From contig NZ_JALJRW010000007.1 in assembly GCF_024519465.1 (NCBI RefSeq), positions 1 to 64,000 of the forward strand: DNA of 64,000 nt, given 5' to 3'. This document shows, in pieces, positions 60,429 to 64,000 of this stretch. The stretch is from Stenotrophomonas sp. Ste86 (GTDB lineage Bacteria; Pseudomonadota; Gammaproteobacteria; Xanthomonadales; Xanthomonadaceae). The position numbers were made by a program, and so were the translations under genes. Position 1 is the first letter of the stretch. Every line of letters starts with the position of its first letter. Under the pieces are notes generated by a model, which worked only from the letters and a program-made list of their open reading frames with translations, was not told the origin of the DNA and made no database searches.

Positions 60429-61442
60429 ATGATCCGCCGAGACACGCCGATGAGTTCCCTGCCAGTTACTTCCGTCCATCCGCCGCGCGTCGCCGTGGTC
60501 ATTCCTTGCTACAAAGTGACCCGGCACATCCTCGGGGTGATCGCGGCAATCGGACCGGAAGTAACCGCCATCTACTGCGTCGATGACGCATGCCCGGAGT
60601 CGTCCGCAGACCTGATTGAGCGCCAGAACACCGACGCGCGGGTGCGGGTGGTTCGCCGGGCCGAAAACGGGGGCGTGGGCGCGGCTGTGCTCAGCGGCTA
60701 TGCGCAGGCGGTGGCCGATGGCATGGATGTCATGGTCAAGATCGACGGCGATGGCCAGATGGATCCGCTGCTGCTGCCGCACTTCGTCAATCCCATCCTT
60801 CGCGGCGACGCCGATTACACCAAGGGCAACCGCTTCTGGGATCTCACCCAGATCCGACAAATGCCCTGGATCCGACGGGTGGGTAATCTCGGTCTGTCGT
60901 TCCTGGCCAAAGCCTCGACCGGCTACTGGGACACTTTCGATCCGACCAACGGCTACACCGCCATCCACGCGCGCGTGGCCGAGCGGCTGCCGGTGGAGGT
61001 CATCAGCAAACGCTATTTCTTCGAAACCGATGTGCTGTTCCGGCTCAACACCATGCGTGCGGTGGTGGCCGACGTGCCGATGGACGCGCGTTATGGCGAC
61101 GAACAAAGCAACCTGAGCATCGGCAAGGTGCTGGGCGAGTTCGCGGTCAAGCACCTGCGCAATCTGCTCAAGCGCATTGCCTACAACTATTACCTGCGTG
61201 ACCTGTCGATCGCCTCATTTGAACTGGTCGCCGCCGCCATCCTGTTGGTCGGCGGCGCCGCCTACGGCGGCTGGCACTGGTGGCAGGCGGCTTCGCAGGA
61301 CCTGCCCTCGCCAGTGGGGACGGTTGTCCTGCCGGCAATTGCGCTGGTCAGCGGCCTGCAGTTCCTGCTGGCCTTCATCGGCTATGACATCGCCGCCGTG
61401 CCACGCCGTGCTTTGCACGGATCGCTCATTCCGCTGCGCTGA
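60429..61442 (+). CDS. GtrB-like polyprenyl-phosphate glycosyltransferase
   Basis: 337 residues. GT2 domain (PRVAVVIPCYKVTRHILGVIAAI, IYCVDDACPESS, MDVMVKIDGDGQMDPLLL) followed by two C-terminal membrane helices (IASFELVAAAILLVGGAAYGG, LPAIALVSGLQFLLAFIGYDI). This is the layout of bactoprenol glucosyl/mannosyl transferases such as GtrB. Either 60429 or 60450 may be the start. A GtrA-like and a GT-C-like gene are close by on the other strand. Confidence 0.85.
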   Translation: MIRRDTPMSSLPVTSVHPPRVAVVIPCYKVTRHILGVIAAIGPEVTAIYCVDDACPESSADLIERQNTDARVRVVRRAENGGVGAAVLSGYAQAVADGMDVMVKIDGDGQMDPLLLPHFVNPILRGDADYTKGNRFWDLTQIRQMPWIRRVGNLGLSFLAKASTGYWDTFDPTNGYTAIHARVAERLPVEVISKRYFFETDVLFRLNTMRAVVADVPMDARYGDEQSNLSIGKVLGEFAVKHLRNLLKRIAYNYYLRDLSIASFELVAAAILLVGGAAYGGWHWWQAASQDLPSPVGTVVLPAIALVSGLQFLLAFIGYDIAAVPRRALHGSLIPLR

Positions 61443-61454
61443 GTCGTACCGGCC

Positions 61455-61477
61455 CCGAAGGGGCTACGCCCCTTCGG
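61455..61477. terminator. hairpin between convergent O-antigen genes
   Basis: 10-bp perfect arms CCGAAGGGGC and GCCCCTTCGG with a TAC loop. No T run follows, so it is a pause or 3'-end structure rather than a certain intrinsic terminator. Confidence 0.55.
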
Positions 61478-61537
61478 CCGATGCGGAGTGGGTGCCGTTG
61501 ATTGCACCCACTGACCCGATCCGTCGTGGCGCCTCCC

Positions 61538-63253
61538 CTACTGGTAGTTGAAGGCGCCGCTGCAGATGCCGGGAAGCACGATCTTCATCGGGCCCGGCGC
61601 CAGCGCCGAGCGCGGCGCATAGAGTTTGAAGGGCGCGCCGTAGTCCTTGCTGTCGGCGCCCCTCTCGGGGACTGCCAGGATACCGCGGCCGATGATCCGG
61701 TCCTGTGCGTCCAGCAGGTACAGCGTGCTCAGGCTGTGTCCCAGTCGTTCGTCCACCAGGCCGCCCTGCAGGCGTGTCCACCCTTGGGACTGAGGCAGGT
61801 CCGTGGTGACCGGGGGCACCACGCCGCAGCCTGCCGCAGGCGCATCAGCGTAGACCGTGCCAATGCTCTCGGAGGCATCGTGGATCCAAGGACTGGCGAA
61901 GATGGACAGGTCCTGTGCGGCCGCCTCGTGCGCGATCTGCAGCACGCGTGGTGAATCGGGATACGTCCACATCAGCTGTTCGTCATCGCGGGCTCCCATC
62001 TCCAGCGCCATCGCGGCGACGACCCGCTCGAAATCAGCGAGTGGATTGTGCTTGAGCGCGTTCCATTGCAAGGGCACGAAGACCAACGGAATGATGAGCA
62101 GCACGCTGGCCCAGTGACCGCGCGCCCAGGCAAAGCGCGTCGACAGGCGGGCCACGCCCAGCGCCAGCACGCAGCCGATGATGAGCAGGGCCGGCGTCGT
62201 GTAGCGGCTGGCAACGGCACTCTCCAGCCCGAAAACGATCCGGCTGGTGGCGACCGCGAATGCCGAGGCCCCGAGGTAGGCCAGGAACAGCCCGATGACC
62301 AGTTCCATATCCACCGAGACGCGGCGCCGCAGCAACGCGGCCCCGCCAAGCAACGCGGCCAGTACCGTGATCAGGCCGCCACATGCAGCGGCCAGACGGA
62401 CATTGGGCGCCGCGTCGGGCACCAGGTGTGCGAACGGGCTGCCCAGGTAGGCAAACAGGAACCACAGCACGCCGCGCGGCTGGCGGCCCAGGGTGACCGC
62501 CAACGAGTCCTTGCTCGGCGACACGTAGCCATGGAAATAGAGTGCGCAAACGGCGATGGCGACCAGTAGGGCCAGGCCGCTGCGGCGCCAGCCCTGACGG
62601 CCTATCACGCAGCCGGCGAAGATCAGCCAGGAGGCGACGACGCCATTGGCCATGCTGCCGGCGGCGAGCACGCCCACGCCCAGGCTTGCGGCAAACCACC
62701 AGTGCCGCCGTTGGCCAGGGAGACTGGACTTCCATAGCAACACCAGGCCCACCAGCGGCAACAGCTGGGCAAGGAAGAACTGGCTCTGGAAGCCCCAGGT
62801 GAGGTTGTTCTCCTGGGTCCAGAGAAAAGCCAGGCCCAGGATCACCGCCATGGTGATCTTCATGCTGGTGGTGACTGGCGTGGCAATGCGCGATGCGCAC
62901 CAAGCCAACAGGCCGAACACCACCGCAGCCAGCAGGTAATTGACGATCAACAGGAAGACCGCCTGGCCCCCAAAATACTTGAGGTCCAGGAAGAACAATG
63001 CACGGGCCAGCACGATGCGATGCTCGTTGTGCTGTGCCCACCATGCCGATGCATCGATCTGCTGATGCATGTAGAAGCCCAGCGAGCCATCCCACATGTC
63101 CCAGAACGGCACGGGACTATGCGCACGCGCACCGGCGATAATGCCAAGCACCGCAAAGGCCAGCGCGAGTGCGAGGCCTGCACAGAACGCGGGATTGTCC
63201 GCGAGGTAGCCGAGCACGCCGCGTCGGGAAGCGGCAGACGGTGACGTCGTCAT
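61538..63253 (-). CDS. polytopic GT-C-type membrane protein
   Basis: 571 residues with about eleven helices and an early periplasmic loop containing acidic residues (PVPFWDMWDGSLGFYMHQ) that fits a GT-C catalytic site. The C-terminal 140 residues are periplasmic and soluble. Placed beside gtrA (4 bp overlap) and near the GtrB-like gene, it is the likely serotype-type glycosyl donor/transfer enzyme that adds a side branch to the O-antigen. The substrate is unknown. Confidence 0.75.
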   Translation of the reverse strand: MTTSPSAASRRGVLGYLADNPAFCAGLALALAFAVLGIIAGARAHSPVPFWDMWDGSLGFYMHQQIDASAWWAQHNEHRIVLARALFFLDLKYFGGQAVFLLIVNYLLAAVVFGLLAWCASRIATPVTTSMKITMAVILGLAFLWTQENNLTWGFQSQFFLAQLLPLVGLVLLWKSSLPGQRRHWWFAASLGVGVLAAGSMANGVVASWLIFAGCVIGRQGWRRSGLALLVAIAVCALYFHGYVSPSKDSLAVTLGRQPRGVLWFLFAYLGSPFAHLVPDAAPNVRLAAACGGLITVLAALLGGAALLRRRVSVDMELVIGLFLAYLGASAFAVATSRIVFGLESAVASRYTTPALLIIGCVLALGVARLSTRFAWARGHWASVLLIIPLVFVPLQWNALKHNPLADFERVVAAMALEMGARDDEQLMWTYPDSPRVLQIAHEAAAQDLSIFASPWIHDASESIGTVYADAPAAGCGVVPPVTTDLPQSQGWTRLQGGLVDERLGHSLSTLYLLDAQDRIIGRGILAVPERGADSKDYGAPFKLYAPRSALAPGPMKIVLPGICSGAFNYQ

Positions 63254-63660
63254 TGACGTGGTTCCTTGGTCTTCTTGAAGGTGAGGTGCTTGTGGCCGAA
63301 GTAGCTCACGATCGCCGGCGCCGCGATGCCCAGCGCATGCGCGATCGTCTCAGGGTGGAAGGTCATGCCCAGCCAGGGGAAGACGTAGTGGGTGAACAGC
63401 AGGCTGATCAGCAACGTCTGCAGCAGGGCGAGCATGTTCACCGCTACGAACCAGAACACCTGATGGCCCAAGGGCCTGTCTGCGTCCTTGAAGACGAATG
63501 CACGATTGAGCGCGAAGGCCGTGGCCATGCCGACGAGGTAGGCAAGCACGATGGACCAGGCGTAGCCCATCACATGGCTGAAGGCAATGCGCGAACCGAA
63601 GTTCGCCACCGCCGCAAGGCCGCTGGCGACAACGAACAACATGAAACGCCGATCGATCAT
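63250..63660 (-). CDS. gtrA: GtrA-like flippase
   Basis: 136 residues, four helices, GtrA family (FVVASGLAAVANFGSRIAFSHV, FALNRAFVFKD, GHKHLTFKK). GtrA proteins are thought to flip undecaprenyl-linked sugars across the inner membrane. It overlaps the next gene of its operon (61538-63253). The start at 63660 has only a weak ribosome site. Confidence 0.88.
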   Translation of the reverse strand: MIDRRFMLFVVASGLAAVANFGSRIAFSHVMGYAWSIVLAYLVGMATAFALNRAFVFKDADRPLGHQVFWFVAVNMLALLQTLLISLLFTHYVFPWLGMTFHPETIAHALGIAAPAIVSYFGHKHLTFKKTKEPRQ

Positions 63661-63688
63661 GGCGTGGCGTCGCCGTGTTCAGGAAAGG

Positions 63689-64000
63689 TCATCGGGAGTT
63701 CTCCGTGGATGTTGGGGGGGCATCGGGCGTGTGCGGCTGCGCGGGTAGATCTGCCGGTGTCAGGCGGTTGTCGAAAAGGCTCTTCTCGACCAGATGTCGG
63801 CACTGGGACGCCGACAAGGGCGCATACCAGAGGTTCTCCATCCTGCCCGTCCAATGCACGGCGGGTCCCTCGCTGGCCTGGCCGGACGTGCAGCGTCGAA
63901 TTTCCGCGCGCCAGTCCAGCGGGGCGTGCGTGAGACGGCCGTAGAGCACGGTCTGGTGCAAGGGCGCCAGCAGAAGCAGCACGAACAGCACACGTCCCGG
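63689..64000 (-). CDS. partial gene, C-terminus only
   Basis: The frame is open at the right edge and ends at 63689. It has one hydrophobic helix (LFVLLLLAPLHQTVLYG) followed by a soluble tail (DWRAEIRRC, GRMENLWYAPLSASQCRHLVEKSLF). It looks like the last helix and periplasmic tail of another polytopic protein, upstream of gtrA in the same operon. No function can be given. Confidence 0.6.
   Translation of the reverse strand, partial: PGRVLFVLLLLAPLHQTVLYGRLTHAPLDWRAEIRRCTSGQASEGPAVHWTGRMENLWYAPLSASQCRHLVEKSLFDNRLTPADLPAQPHTPDAPPTSTENSR

Noticed and set aside
63657..63692. 11-codon frame overlapping the gtrA start
   Set aside because: Too short to judge; it may only reflect the overlap of the partial gene's downstream region and gtrA.

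Overview
The window is high-GC gammaproteobacterial chromosome that reads as Xanthomonadaceae, most likely Stenotrophomonas. The main evidence is the abundance of short GTAG-headed palindromes (GTAGAGCCG-hairpin-CGGCTGC types), which match the SMAG-type intergenic repeats known from Stenotrophomonas maltophilia. A stand-alone DUF3247 protein, the fabA-fabB pair, an Lrp/dadA/alr block and a cystathionine lyase gene placed directly before an O-antigen ABC exporter fit the same family. No rRNA, tRNA, CRISPR array, transposase or prophage was recognised.

Layout. 1-5.3 kb: a 48-bp tandem repeat, two small unknown proteins, motA-motB, a cytosolic msrB, small secreted or hydrophilic proteins and lrp. 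5.4-8.5 kb: the D-alanine catabolic pair dadA-alr and a DUF3016 lipoprotein-like protein. 8.7-14 kb: a hybrid histidine kinase, small proteins, and a coupled rsmC-rsuA-HAD operon. 14-15.3 kb: a 1.2-kb repeat array with an exact 260-bp tandem duplication. 15.3-18.4 kb: fabA-fabB and dinB. 18.4-19 kb: repeats. 19-22.5 kb: a metallo-hydrolase, an NAD(P)-binding oxidoreductase with a divergent LysR regulator, and gph. 22.8-27.3 kb: btuB behind a cobalamin riboswitch, cobC, msrC with a TfoX-like gene, and bioD. 27.5-29.7 kb: a MocR-type regulator and a 700-bp block of large hairpin elements. 29.7-35.1 kb: an exported methionine-sulfoxide repair operon (Tat msrB, dipZ, msrA) divergent from a two-component system. 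35.4-41.8 kb: phasin, queD, and a TonB receptor with an M14 peptidase. 42-45.6 kb: rhlE and the fumarylacetoacetate hydrolase/maleylacetoacetate isomerase pair. 45.7-48.8 kb: pilU, a DUF4398/OmpA-like pair, and a structured leader RNA before a DUF465 gene. 49-51.7 kb: reverse transsulfuration (cbs, then a cystathionine lyase/synthase). 51.7-64 kb: the start of an O-antigen/LPS locus (wzm, wzt, methyltransferase, glycosyltransferases, GtrB-like and GtrA-like proteins), which runs off the right edge.

Themes. The window carries four methionine-sulfoxide reductases (cytosolic MsrB, free-Met MsrC, exported MsrA and exported MsrB) plus a dedicated DipZ electron donor. Its gene spacers are unusually rich in several distinct palindromic repeat families. 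The points most worth following are the covarying hairpin element family, the terminator-ended leader before the DUF465 gene, the paired motif before the TonB receptor/peptidase unit, and the O-antigen locus with its serotype-conversion-like gene set. Starts were chosen by eye from ribosome-binding sites and domain boundaries; functions rest on recognising families from the translated sequence, not on database searches.
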